Of a stretch of DNA of 64,000 nucleotides, positions 28,201 to 36,827 are shown piece after piece; positions within the stretch are counted from its first letter, which is position 1, and each line of letters starts with the position of its first letter. Under the pieces are notes generated by a model that made no database searches, had not been told where the DNA came from, and saw only the letters and a program-made list of their open reading frames with translations. The stretch comes from Acetobacterium sp. (GTDB lineage: Bacteria > Bacillota > Clostridia > Eubacteriales > Eubacteriaceae): contig JAQUWM010000001.1 of assembly GCA_028692885.1 (NCBI GenBank), positions 35,293-99,292 on the forward strand. Direction: 5' to 3'. The position numbers were made by a program, and so were the translations under genes.

Positions 28201-28326
28201 CGCAGCCACTAAAACCCGACTAATCACTTCTTGGGGTGATTTGAAAAAAACGTACAGTGCTGATAATGTATAAAAGATAAAGAAAACAAAAAAGACGATT
28301 GAAAATAAAAACATCATGTTTTCCAT
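25249..28326 (-). CDS. Membrane-bound GAF-GGDEF-EAL cyclic-di-GMP protein
   Basis: About 1025 residues. The first 410 residues hold some ten membrane helices: a histidine-kinase N-terminal 7TM-like region, then further helices. A GAF-like domain follows (about 425-580), then GGDEF (about 590-750) with the signature FSGDEF, one residue off GGDEF but compatible with activity, then EAL (about 765-1020) with ESLLRWQHP, EITEST, DDFGTEYSSLGRL and the key residues EAL-like ESL and D-D-F-G-T-E. It may make or break cyclic-di-GMP. The start ATG at 28326 follows TTGAGGTG; four open codons upstream include that site. Monocistronic. Confidence 0.88.
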   Translation of the reverse strand: MENMMFLFSIVFFVFFIFYTLSALYVFFKSPQEVISRVLVAALVSLSLWTFGFTIAISASDYETCLFWRRFSALGWGSFFALLLHFSLLLTEKNGFLKRWWSYLLIYLPAGLVIFAFAVSNNLAPTLYSLIETEWGWINQAQNTAWDLFHTGYYLGYSLLSVVMIWRWGCQHEEPKLKKQAHLITGSYFLALLLATLTDTLSNTYLGIAIPQMAPVFLLLPVLSMVYAKNYFGVISTESEKQESWIISIISTKKVYRYLSMAMVFGGILNFVTQYLISKESSLGKVLILSGILVTCGLMIQMVQRLKLSDQRKDFISVLLLAVVIPIVTLQFSEFGAVTIWPFPFILIIAFLVFKEKILLGIMAVSIILTQIIVWVMVPLTYVKISGGDYSVRIGMFIIGIWLCYYINKLFLLRLDETAEKMRLQELITQISSDCVGINQQNFTENIDYLLKTSCEFFSLDRAYICLFDLERETFSCLQDYCRPGIESAQERLQNQPIDPSHWRMEKILGNELFIASDISKLPQFVNVELTSGKINLPKSQIIAPIASKEKIIGFWGFDTETRIQEWQDDHLNFAKIIANILGDTLSRIDSEKELSYLAHYDEITKLANRNLFTNYLYFNIIKQEFTDTYLGIIFLDLDSFKTVNNTVGHEMGDELLYLVAEKIKHVVAKTDLVSRFSGDEFLIMISHVKNKDEMAGIAEKLMNIFNEPFILKGQEFFMTASAGIALYPMDGGDPEALIMNADIAKFKAKEKGRNQYLLCSADMKEAVNRQNQLTNFLYRALENGELFIHYQPQVCLRTGKVTGVESLLRWQHPKLGLISPGIVIPLAEKTSLINPIGEWVLETACRQNKAWQDSGIEPILMAVNISASQFKNPNLVSQIEGILKKTGLKPEYLEVEITESTAILELNEIIGKLNGLKEIGVSIAIDDFGTEYSSLGRLKMLPLDRLKMDKQFVDGIGANHKDQAIAKAIIQLGKSLGLSVVAEGVEDEKQVSFLKTSQCDLIQGYYYYKPLDAVAIGEILKQQG

Positions 28327-28414
28327 GAAGCACCTCAAGTCATTTGAATGATTAACTGAATTATACCACTTTTTTATTTCATTGTCAGAAAAAAGAATAA
28401 CCGATTACATCAAT

Positions 28415-28466
28415 TAAAAAAGCGCGCCATCAAATGACAGATTTTCCTGTCATTTGATGGCGCGCT
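28415..28466 (-). terminator. Terminator of the YkpA-like ABC-F gene
   Basis: 20-bp perfect stem (AGCGCGCCATCAAATGACAG at 28421-28440 with its inverse at 28447-28466, 6-base loop), followed on the minus strand by TTTTTTAATTG. Confidence 0.95.
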
Positions 28467-28477
28467 CGCTACTGATC

Positions 28478-30073
28478 CTAAACCAGCTTTTTCTTATACT
28501 CGATGAATTCATCATAGCTCGATAAACGATCGATGATACCTTCTGCTCCGATTTCAATAATTCGATTGGCCACGGTTTGCATAAACTGATGATCATGACT
28601 AGCAAATAGTAAGATACCCTTAAAATCAATCAGACCATTGTTGACGGCAGTGATCGATTCCAGATCAAGATGATTGGTAGGTTGATCAAGAACCAGCACG
28701 TTTGAGCCAAACATCATGATTTTGGACAGCATGCAACGAACCTTTTCGCCTCCCGAAAGCACCTGAACCTCTTTATAAATATCATCACCGGAAAAAAGCA
28801 TCCGTCCCAGAAAACCACGGATATAGGTTTCCGTGATTTCTTCAGTGTATTGCTGCAACCATTGACAAATATTCAGGGTACAGCCATTAAAATAGTCACT
28901 GTTATCTTTGGGGAAATAAGACTGAGTGGTACTAACGCCCCATTTGAAACTGCCTTCATCCGGTTCAATTTCTTCCATCAGGATTTTAAATAAAGTCGTC
29001 ATGGCAATCTCGTTGTCAGCCACAAAGGCAATTTTATCATCCTTGTTGACCCGGAAACTTACGTTGTTTAAAACTTTGACGCCATCGATTGTTTTTGATA
29101 AATGCTCAACCGTTAAAATTTCTTTACCAGGCTCCCGGTCGATCTGGAAACCGACCCATGGATATTTCCGCGATGACGAGGGCATGTCTTCAATGTTCAG
29201 CTTATCCAGCATTTTCTTACGCGAGGTCGCCTGTTTGGATTTGGATTTGTTGGCCGAGAAACGGGCAATAAAGTTCTGGAGTTCTTTCGCCTTATCTTCA
29301 TTTTTCTTGTTCTGATCTTTTAATAATCGCTGAATCAACTGACTGGACTCATACCAGAAATCATAGTTACCGACATAAACCTTAATCTTGGCAAAGTCAA
29401 TATCGACGATATGGGTACAGACATTATTTAAGAAATAACGGTCATGGGATACCACAATAACGGTTCCCTCATAGTCCATTAAAAATTCTTCCAGCCATTC
29501 CACCGCTTGGATATCCAAATGGTTGGTGGGCTCATCCAGTAAGATGATCTCGGGCTTGCCAAACAAAGCCTGCGCCAATAAGACCTTGACCTTTTCGTTA
29601 CCACTGAGGCTATCCATGTTGGCATCCAGAATATCAACGCCCAGACCGAGCCCCTGAATAATTCGGGAGGCATCGGATTCGGCTTCCCAGCCGCCCATTT
29701 CGGCAAATTCGCCTTCCAGCTCACCCGCCCGGATACCATCCGCATCAGAAAAATCTTCCTTCATATACAAGGCATCTTTTTCTTTCATGACTGCATAAAG
29801 ATGCTGATTTCCCATCATAATGGTATCCAGCACCGAAAATGCATCAAAGGCGTAATGATCCTGTTTTAAAACCGACATCCGCATGTTTTCGGGAATAAAG
29901 ACATTGCCGGTTGATGGTTCAAGCTCGCCTGATAATATTTTTAAAAAGGTCGTCTTTCCGGCGCCATTCGCACCGATGACCCCATAACAATTCCCCGGGG
30001 TAAATTTTATATTTACATTGGAAAAAAGATTTGTTCCGCTAAAATTTAAACTTAGTTCTGATACTGTTATCAT
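28478..30073 (-). CDS. ABC-F ATPase, YkpA/YbiT-like, with one degenerate ATP site
   Basis: 531 residues, two cassettes, no membrane helix. NBD1: Walker A GANGAGKT (34-41), signature LSGNE (156-160, normally LSGG-Q/E), Walker B IILLDEPTNHLD with E181. NBD2: the Walker A position reads ADNEIAMTT (352-360), lacking the glycines and lysine, signature LSGGE intact (439-443), and Walker B VLVLDQPTNHLD with glutamine (Q464) replacing the catalytic glutamate. So the composite site made of NBD1 Walker A and NBD2 signature is intact, and the other is degenerate in both halves. The linker and the SFKWGV...SYFPKDNS region match YkpA-type proteins. Start ATG at 30073, ten bases after GGAGG; a GTG at 30091 overlaps that site. 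Confidence 0.88.
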   Translation of the reverse strand: MITVSELSLNFSGTNLFSNVNIKFTPGNCYGVIGANGAGKTTFLKILSGELEPSTGNVFIPENMRMSVLKQDHYAFDAFSVLDTIMMGNQHLYAVMKEKDALYMKEDFSDADGIRAGELEGEFAEMGGWEAESDASRIIQGLGLGVDILDANMDSLSGNEKVKVLLAQALFGKPEIILLDEPTNHLDIQAVEWLEEFLMDYEGTVIVVSHDRYFLNNVCTHIVDIDFAKIKVYVGNYDFWYESSQLIQRLLKDQNKKNEDKAKELQNFIARFSANKSKSKQATSRKKMLDKLNIEDMPSSSRKYPWVGFQIDREPGKEILTVEHLSKTIDGVKVLNNVSFRVNKDDKIAFVADNEIAMTTLFKILMEEIEPDEGSFKWGVSTTQSYFPKDNSDYFNGCTLNICQWLQQYTEEITETYIRGFLGRMLFSGDDIYKEVQVLSGGEKVRCMLSKIMMFGSNVLVLDQPTNHLDLESITAVNNGLIDFKGILLFASHDHQFMQTVANRIIEIGAEGIIDRLSSYDEFIEYKKKLV

Positions 30074-30427
30074 TAATCGATAATCCTCCACTGATTTATT
30101 TAATCGGCAATCCCAATTAAAGCAAGCTCAGCACAATTTTTTAAACTGTCGGTTGCTTTTTAATTCTTTCCCGCAATGCCGATCACATATTCGCTTGATA
30201 CGCGCTTGCCATTGACATGCAGGCCTGCTGCCCATAATTTTGTTGCCGTTCCGAAAAGAAGAGGCCTCCATCAGATCACTGATAAAGAGCCTCTATCATA
30301 AGCCGCTTAATTATATCCTTTTTATCGTTATTTTTCCAGTCTTTTCCTAAATAATTTGTTATTATTTTTGTCATAATCGCAACCACCAATTCGTTTCATT
30401 AAAACAGATCCTGAATCATGCCGTGGC
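30074..30427. other. Intergenic region upstream of the YkpA-like gene
   Basis: 354 bases without a gene. It contains the hairpin at 30260-30294 and, on the minus strand, an imperfect AAAGCAA...TTGCTTT inverted repeat closer to the start codon. No clear promoter was recognised. Confidence 0.4.
30253..30294 (-). terminator. Probable terminator after the exopolysaccharide operon
   Basis: AGAGGC...GCCTCT and TATCAG/CTGAT arms form an imperfect stem; the minus-strand tail is TCTTTTC. It lies 134 bases after cpsD. Confidence 0.55.
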
Positions 30428-31111
30428 TTACTTTCCTTTATCCGAACTATAGCGGTAGTAATTGGCATTTTTTTTGAATTTCACCTTTGTCAGAATAACA
30501 CCAATGACGGTAGCTCCAACCTTATCGAGATTTTTTTTGGCTTCAATGATCGTTGCTTTTTTTGTTTCATGGGCGGCGACAACTAACAAGACCCCATCGA
30601 CGACCTTTGAAATGATACTGGCATCAGCAAAACTCAGTACCGGTGGAGTATCAATGAGAATAATATCGTAATCTTCCCGGCATTGCTTGATCAATCCCTC
30701 AAACGCTTCGGAATTCAATAGCTCAGTTGGTGAAACATGTTTATTACCGGCAGTCAGAATTTCTAATTTTTCAAGGCTCTCAATTTTATTGACCAGTGAC
30801 TCCAGAGCCAGGTTATCGACGAGCAGATTGGACAAGCCGTTTTTTCTTTTATTGATATTAAAAATGGTACTAATTTGCGGTAACCTTAAATCTGCGTCAA
30901 TCAGCAATACCCGCTTGTCAGCCTGAGCAAAGGTTACCGCCAGGTTTGAAATAGTGGTACTTTTCCCTTCTTCTTTACCAGCACTGCTGACTAACATAAC
31001 CTGATAGCGATTATTAGTATTTTTAAAATTTAAATTTGTTCGCAACAACTTATAACTTTCGGTTATAAATGATGTGGGGTCATTGAGGGTAATTAAACTT
31101 AATGAATCCAT
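30428..31111 (-). CDS. cpsD: Capsular polysaccharide BY-kinase (CpsD/YwqD)
   Basis: 227 residues, the Firmicutes split type. Walker A SSAGKEEGKSTTISNLA, Walker A' LLIDADLR, Walker B IILIDTPP, and a C-terminal tail with the autophosphorylation cluster YYRYSSDKGK. It needs the membrane adaptor encoded just upstream for activity, and controls polymer length and export. One base separates it from cpsC. Last gene of the operon. Confidence 0.92.
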   Translation of the reverse strand: MDSLSLITLNDPTSFITESYKLLRTNLNFKNTNNRYQVMLVSSAGKEEGKSTTISNLAVTFAQADKRVLLIDADLRLPQISTIFNINKRKNGLSNLLVDNLALESLVNKIESLEKLEILTAGNKHVSPTELLNSEAFEGLIKQCREDYDIILIDTPPVLSFADASIISKVVDGVLLVVAAHETKKATIIEAKKNLDKVGATVIGVILTKVKFKKNANYYRYSSDKGK

Positions 31112-31112
31112 C

Positions 31113-31805
31113 TTATCGGACCTCCCCTTTAAATTCCGGAATATCGCCTAAAACGGCTATGCCAATCAATTTTTCAATATCGTCTTCATTCATGACGGTG
31201 TCATTCATCAGGAACATCAAAATGATCACAAACAACGATATGAAAAATCCCAACAGACCGCCAATAATCGTATTAAGCGGGACATTAGGCGAAATCGGTA
31301 CTTGCGGAACCAATGCCTGATCGAGAATGCGAATATTCTCCACACCAACAATTTGTAATACGGCAACCGTCAATTGTTTTGCCAGTTCATCAGAAATCTG
31401 TTTAGCAAGCTGGGGATCCGAGTGTCTAAAACCAACTGTAAACAGACGCGAATCCAACACGCTTTCAATGATAACATTGTTCCTAAATTGATCATAAGAA
31501 ATATTCAGCCCCAGGTTTTTGATCACCTCATTTACAACCAGTCTGGTTGAGGCAATTTGCTTATAGTCAACGAGCAGCTGACTATTCGCATTTAATTGAC
31601 CTAGCGATACGTCAATCGAACCTAAACTTCCACCTTCCTGACCAATGTACAAAACCGTATTCGCCTCATACACTGGGGTTACATATTTTACCGTATAAAT
31701 GTAAGCTATTCCGAAACCAACAATTGTCAGCAGCAGAATCAGCCACCATTTTTTAATGATGATTTCGAAAAGTTCTTTAAAATTAACCTCTTTTGCGGTT
31801 TCCAT
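31113..31805 (-). CDS. cpsC: Chain-length/BY-kinase adaptor (CpsC/Wzz family)
   Basis: About 230 residues. Two membrane helices, at about 24-45 (WWLILLLTIVGFGIAYIYTV) and 175-195 (NTIIGGLLGFFISLFVIILMFL), flank an extracellular loop containing the Wzz-type P-rich segment (VPQVPISPNVPLN) just before the second helix. It recruits and activates CpsD. The start is the ATG at 31805 with AAAGGAGATC upstream; nine open upstream codons overlap that site. Confidence 0.9.
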   Translation of the reverse strand: METAKEVNFKELFEIIIKKWWLILLLTIVGFGIAYIYTVKYVTPVYEANTVLYIGQEGGSLGSIDVSLGQLNANSQLLVDYKQIASTRLVVNEVIKNLGLNISYDQFRNNVIIESVLDSRLFTVGFRHSDPQLAKQISDELAKQLTVAVLQIVGVENIRILDQALVPQVPISPNVPLNTIIGGLLGFFISLFVIILMFLMNDTVMNEDDIEKLIGIAVLGDIPEFKGEVR

Positions 31806-31848
31806 GGTGATCTCCTTTCTATTTAAACCCAACTGTATTCGTTAGGTT

Positions 31849-32808
31849 TTAGTTCCAGTTTTCCTGATTAGTCACTTCATTTATCGTAAATAAGTTTTTA
31901 ATCACCTCCAAATCTTCCTGACTGTAGAGTTCATACCATAAACCATCGATAATTTCGGAATACGTTTTTAAGCGATAATTTTCAAAGCTGAGATTGGTAT
32001 CGCCGCCGCTCATATTAAGATATTCTTTAAGCTTGGACACATTAACATCGGTCTCAATGCCGTTATTATAATAGCGGTCGATCAATTCTAATTTCTTTTT
32101 CAGACTCATTGATTTCAATTGGTTCATCAGTGAAATCACCACTTCCTGCTGTCGAGCGATGCGTCCATAGTCGCCATCACTATCACTGCGAAATCTTACA
32201 TAAAAGAGCGCATTTTTACCATTTAAAAGCTGTTCACCCTGACTAATCACTAATTGATTTTCATTTTTATAAAAATCCTTTTGCGCAACGATCCGGACTC
32301 CGCCAACATCATTAATGATGCTGGCAAAGGTATCAAAATCCAGTTTTACTGAAAAATCCAGTTTAATACCCAACAGTTCTTCAATGGTCTGATCGATTAA
32401 TTCACTACCGCCGTAAGCGTAGGCATGATTTATTTTATCCAAACCATACCCGGGAACATTAACCCGTAAATCCCTTGGCAGCGAAGCCATTACCATTTTC
32501 TGCTGTGTTGGATCATATCTGACGATCATGATAATATCACTTCTGCCGGTTTCATCGGATCGTTCATCGGTTCCATAAAGGGCAAATGTAACCGTTTTTC
32601 TGGTATCGACCAATTCCAGCAACGCTTCATTGTTCTGATTTAAAACATCTTTGAGCGAACCCGAATCAGTTTCCTGATCAGCGTTCTGATTGGTGCCGGT
32701 AAACAATGATCTGCCATTCATATTGGTATTTACAACGATTACCAGGCTGACCACAATTACCAGCATTAAACTACTCAATAGAATGATCATTGATTTTCGG
32801 TTTTTCAT
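31849..32808 (-). CDS. LytR-CpsA-Psr (LCP) family glycopolymer ligase
   Basis: 319 residues. N-terminal membrane helix, then an extracellular LCP domain: FALYGTDERSDETGRSDIIMIV (catalytic aspartates and arginine), MASLPRDLRVNVPG (pyrophosphate arginine), KINHAYAYGG, and FRSDSDGDYGRIARQQEV. LCP enzymes move polyprenyl-linked glycopolymers onto peptidoglycan, so this is likely the enzyme that anchors the polysaccharide to the wall. It lies inside the operon between capD and cpsC. Confidence 0.92.
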   Translation of the reverse strand: MKNRKSMIILLSSLMLVIVVSLVIVVNTNMNGRSLFTGTNQNADQETDSGSLKDVLNQNNEALLELVDTRKTVTFALYGTDERSDETGRSDIIMIVRYDPTQQKMVMASLPRDLRVNVPGYGLDKINHAYAYGGSELIDQTIEELLGIKLDFSVKLDFDTFASIINDVGGVRIVAQKDFYKNENQLVISQGEQLLNGKNALFYVRFRSDSDGDYGRIARQQEVVISLMNQLKSMSLKKKLELIDRYYNNGIETDVNVSKLKEYLNMSGGDTNLSFENYRLKTYSEIIDGLWYELYSQEDLEVIKNLFTINEVTNQENWN

Positions 32809-32877
32809 GGCATATGACTCCTTTCTCGGTTTAACTTACATCAATCTGTCAAGCTAGATAGCACCACAACGATCAGT

Positions 32878-34749
32878 TTATTGCAGAAAATGTTCACTGT
32901 TATTATTCACTTCGTTATTATCTTTATAAGTTGGGACAATATTTTTTACCATCTTGATCAGTTCTTTTTGGCTCGACAATTTGAGCAAGGGTTTCAGCTC
33001 TTCCAGGGATTTTTTGAGTAGGGCATAGTCAATATCACCGGGTTTACCGACTCTGATTTTTTCAAAGCGGGTTTCGGTTAATCCTTCTTCATCCATCAGC
33101 AGTTCTTCATAAAGCTTTTCACCGGGACGTAATCCGATAATTTCAATCTCAATATCTTCATTCAACTTCAAACCCGATAGTTTGATTAAATCAACTGCCA
33201 GATCATATATTTTGACTGGCTGACCCATATCGAGCACAAAGATTTCCCCACCTTTGGCAATGGCACCTGATTGAATTACTAATTGCGCCGCTTCCGGGAT
33301 GGTCATAAAGTACCGGATAATCTCTTTATGCGTTACAGTAACCGGTCCGCCTTCCTTAATCTGTTTCTTGAAGAGCGGCACCACCGAACCATTGCTGCCC
33401 AGCACATTGCCAAAGCGCACCGCCGTAAACTTTGTCTTGCTTTGGCGAGCTAGACCCTGGATAATCATTTCGCAAATCCGCTTGCTGGCACCCATGATAT
33501 TGGTGGGATTAACGGCCTTATCGGTTGAAACCATCACGAAGCGATCAATTCCAAACTGATGGGCCGCTTCGGCCACATTTTTGGTGCCAAAAACGTTGTT
33601 TTTAATCGCTTCCCAGGGTGAACGCTCCATCAGGGGGACATGTTTGTGGGCCGCTGCGTGGAAGATAACATCGGGATGATACAATTCGATAATTGAAAAA
33701 ACTTCCTCCCGATCCCTTACTGATGCAATAATCACATCCAGATTGATTTTATTCTCATAATCATTGATCAGTTCATTTTGAATCTCATAGGCGTTATTTT
33801 CATAATTATCTAAAATAATTAACTTTCCGGGACTGAATCTGGCGATTTGTCGGCATAATTCAGAACCAATCGAACCGCCACCCCCAGTCACCAAAATAAT
33901 CTTCCCTTCAAGATAAGTGACCACTTCTCTGATGTTAAGATTGATCGTATCTCGTCCCAGTAAATCCTCAATCTCAACATCACGGATCTTACTGAGTGAG
34001 ACCTGACCATCGATCATTTCACGAATCCCCGGTACAATCCGCACCTTAGCCGTTGTCCGTTTGCTCTCACTGATAATCATTCGAAGCGTCGTGGGATCCG
34101 TTGTCGGTGTTGCAATGATGATTTCATTCACATTGAACTTGTGGACAATACTGCCAATATCGTAATTATTTCCGAGAACTTTTACACCGGCAATTGTTTT
34201 ATTCAGTTTTTGGGCATCTTCATCGATAAAGCCAATAACCTGGCCGTAATTCAGGGCATGGTTCTTTATCTCTGTTGCAATCAAGGTTGCTGTCGAACCA
34301 CTGCCGATAATCAGGATCTTTTTTTCAAGATCTTGTTTCATAAATATTTTTCGGTTTTTCAAACTACGGATCAGACGATAACTGAAACGAATGCTGCTGA
34401 CGATGGCAATTTCAAAAACCATGCTGGTCAGATAGATCCCAAAATATAATCTTTCGCCCATATAGATGAGATAGATAACGCCAAATCCATTAGCAACAAT
34501 TACGGCAACTAAAATTTTCAGCAACTCTTCGATCGAGGCATAGGACCATAGACTATTGTATAAATCAAAGTAACGATAAATCAGCAGTTTACCAGCCGTT
34601 AACACAAAAACACTGCTTAGATAAATGCTGAAGATATCTGCTGGTATAGCGCCCTCATAATGTAAAAATAAGGTTACAAAGAATGCGGCATTGACTGCCA
34701 GTATGTCGGCGGCAATTAAAAATAATTGTCGGCTTCGTTTTGTTTCCAT
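32878..34749 (-). CDS. Polysaccharide-type nucleotide-sugar 4,6-dehydratase/epimerase (CapD/PglF/FlaA1-like membrane protein)
   Basis: About 623 residues. Four N-terminal membrane helices, a first Rossmann-like domain with IIGSGSTATL, then the catalytic short-chain dehydrogenase domain: GGGGSIGSELCRQI (NAD loop), HAAAHKHVPLME and DKAVNPTNIMGASKR, with the catalytic motif shifted from the YxxxK of smaller epimerases to MxxxK, as in PglF-type 4,6-dehydratases. Such enzymes make UDP-2-acetamido-4-keto-6-deoxyhexose, the precursor of bacillosamine or fucosamine-type sugars. Start ATG at 34749 after GAGGTG; four open codons upstream. Confidence 0.88.
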   Translation of the reverse strand: METKRSRQLFLIAADILAVNAAFFVTLFLHYEGAIPADIFSIYLSSVFVLTAGKLLIYRYFDLYNSLWSYASIEELLKILVAVIVANGFGVIYLIYMGERLYFGIYLTSMVFEIAIVSSIRFSYRLIRSLKNRKIFMKQDLEKKILIIGSGSTATLIATEIKNHALNYGQVIGFIDEDAQKLNKTIAGVKVLGNNYDIGSIVHKFNVNEIIIATPTTDPTTLRMIISESKRTTAKVRIVPGIREMIDGQVSLSKIRDVEIEDLLGRDTINLNIREVVTYLEGKIILVTGGGGSIGSELCRQIARFSPGKLIILDNYENNAYEIQNELINDYENKINLDVIIASVRDREEVFSIIELYHPDVIFHAAAHKHVPLMERSPWEAIKNNVFGTKNVAEAAHQFGIDRFVMVSTDKAVNPTNIMGASKRICEMIIQGLARQSKTKFTAVRFGNVLGSNGSVVPLFKKQIKEGGPVTVTHKEIIRYFMTIPEAAQLVIQSGAIAKGGEIFVLDMGQPVKIYDLAVDLIKLSGLKLNEDIEIEIIGLRPGEKLYEELLMDEEGLTETRFEKIRVGKPGDIDYALLKKSLEELKPLLKLSSQKELIKMVKNIVPTYKDNNEVNNNSEHFLQ

Positions 34750-34822
34750 CGAGCACCTCACGTTTGAGCAATTAATTATGACTATTTTTGGTGACCTCTT
34801 CTGAACGCCATTGAGTGGCGAA

Positions 34823-35575
34823 TCAGGATTGTCCCGGCAACCTGAAGCGTTTCTTTTTATGAATAATCGGCACCATCAACTCACCGTCACGGATCATCAT
34901 TCCCGGATTATCAGTAAACAGCAACTGTCCACATGCTTCACCAAATGCTGTTTTGACTGTCTGATAGGCCATTTTCATCAACGGCGGACGTTTGCTCAGG
35001 TCATGTCCATCCGAAGCAACAATATGAATCATTCCGCTTTCGATCAACTTAAGCCCCTTTTTCCGGGTTTTGCTATCGACAAGATAACCGGATGTCAGTT
35101 GGGCATAAATCCCGTTTTCGTTTAAGAGGGCCAATTTTTCCGGTTTTTTCGAAAAAACCTGATACCGTTCAACATGAGCTAAAACGACCTTATAGCCACT
35201 TTCCTGAAGTTCGAACAGCATTGACTCATGGAATGGATAGTAGTGATAGTAGGGTAACTCAATTAATAAAAACCGGCTGCCAGCCATGGTATGCGCCTGT
35301 CCCTGCTTGATTCCGACAATATTTTCTTCACTTAAATATATTTCATTACCCAGATGTACTTTGAAATCAATGTTGGCTCCGATAATATAGTTGTTCAACA
35401 GTTGGTATTGAGTCGCAACGTTTTGATTATCATAGACTGGTAAATTAAAATGTGGGGTCAGGATCATCTCGTTGACGCCCTCATTTATGGCCAGCGCCAT
35501 CATCTGTATGGCGGTATCCAAATCTTTGGCGCCATCATCGACGCCCGGGATCATATGTATGTGCGTATCAATCAT
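34823..35575 (-). CDS. cpsB: CpsB/CapC-type PHP tyrosine-protein phosphatase
   Basis: 250 residues. PHP metal motifs: MIDTHIHMIPGVDDGA at the start, TPHF, EIY, HVERYQVF, and ASDGHD at about 210. In Gram-positive capsule loci CpsB dephosphorylates CpsD and completes the phosphorylation cycle of polymer synthesis. It lies third in the operon. Confidence 0.92.
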   Translation of the reverse strand: MIDTHIHMIPGVDDGAKDLDTAIQMMALAINEGVNEMILTPHFNLPVYDNQNVATQYQLLNNYIIGANIDFKVHLGNEIYLSEENIVGIKQGQAHTMAGSRFLLIELPYYHYYPFHESMLFELQESGYKVVLAHVERYQVFSKKPEKLALLNENGIYAQLTSGYLVDSKTRKKGLKLIESGMIHIVASDGHDLSKRPPLMKMAYQTVKTAFGEACGQLLFTDNPGMMIRDGELMVPIIHKKKRFRLPGQS

Positions 35576-35633
35576 TTTTTCACGCTTTGATTAATCCTTT
35601 CCCCAGAACACTTTGATCAAAAATCCGATCGCT

Positions 35634-36800
35634 TTAATCGCGACTGAATAAATCTCTGGTATAGACCTTATCGACAACATCTTTTATCTCATCGGAGAGA
35701 CGATTAGCAACAATGACATCGGATATTTTTTTGAATTCATCGAGATCTTTAATCACCCTGGAATTGAAGAAATCATTTTCTGTCAGAGATGGTTCAAAGA
35801 TAACCACTTCAATTCCTTTCGCTTTAATACGTTTCATTACCCCCTGAATGGCCGATTCCCGAAAATTATCGGAATTCGTCTTCATCGTCAGCCGGTAAAT
35901 CCCCACAATTTCAGGTTTTCTTTTGATAATCATATCGGCAACATGGTCTTTTCGGGTTCGATTGGCGTCGACAATCGCAGACATGATATTCTGCGGGATA
36001 TCAGCATAGTTCGCCAGTAATTGCTTGGTATCTTTGGGCAAACAATAGCCGCCATAGCCAAACGAGGGATTATTATAATAATTACCAATACGAGGATCCA
36101 AAGATACCCCGGAAATGATAGCCTGGGTATTGAGACCTCTGATCTCGGCATATGAATCCAGTTCATTAAAATAAGCGACCCGTAAAGCAAGATAGGTATT
36201 GGCAAACAATTTGATCGCTTCCGCCTCAGTTGAATTGGTATAGAGAATCGGAATGTCTTTTTTCAAAGCACCCTGCGCCAGCAACTCGGCAAAAATTTGC
36301 GCCCGTTCTGAGCACTCTCCAACGACAATTCTGGATGGATAGAGGTTGTCATAGAGGGCATGGCCCTCTCTTAAAAATTCCGGTGAAAAGATAATGTTAT
36401 CAGCTTCAAATTTTGCTTTGATCGCTTCGGTATAGCCAACCGGAATGGTCGATTTGATGATCATCACCGCCTCTGGGTTAATAGCCAGAACATTGGCAAT
36501 CACCGCTTCGACCGTTCGGGTATTAAAATAGTTTTTTTCCGGATCATAATTTGTCGGCGTTGAAATGATCACATACTCGGCATCAACGAAGGCTTCATAA
36601 TTATCGGTGGTTGCACGCAAATTCAGTTCTCTGGTGTTTAAATATTCTTCAATTTCAGGGTCAATGATCGGCGACTCCTTATTGTTGATCATCGCAACTT
36701 TTTCTTTCAAAATATCAAGGGCGATAACCTCATTGTGCTGTGCCAATAAAATGGCATTTGATAAACCAACATAACCGGTTCCGGCAATTGTTATCTTCAT
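35634..36800 (-). CDS. ugd: UDP-glucose 6-dehydrogenase
   Basis: 388 residues. NAD-binding [22 protein letters not shown], the catalytic cysteine in [16 protein letters not shown] (near 258), and [23 protein letters not shown]. It oxidises UDP-glucose (or a related sugar nucleotide) to UDP-glucuronate. Placed right after a UDP-glucuronate-4-epimerase-like gene (27-base gap), it suggests a uronic-acid-containing polymer. Confidence 0.94.
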   Translation of the reverse strand: MKITIAGTGYVGLSNAILLAQHNEVIALDILKEKVAMINNKESPIIDPEIEEYLNTRELNLRATTDNYEAFVDAEYVIISTPTNYDPEKNYFNTRTVEAVIANVLAINPEAVMIIKSTIPVGYTEAIKAKFEADNIIFSPEFLREGHALYDNLYPSRIVVGECSERAQIFAELLAQGALKKDIPILYTNSTEAEAIKLFANTYLALRVAYFNELDSYAEIRGLNTQAIISGVSLDPRIGNYYNNPSFGYGGYCLPKDTKQLLANYADIPQNIMSAIVDANRTRKDHVADMIIKRKPEIVGIYRLTMKTNSDNFRESAIQGVMKRIKAKGIEVVIFEPSLTENDFFNSRVIKDLDEFKKISDVIVANRLSDEIKDVVDKVYTRDLFSRD

Positions 36801-36827
36801 TCTAATATCCTCCTGTCGTTATCCGAT

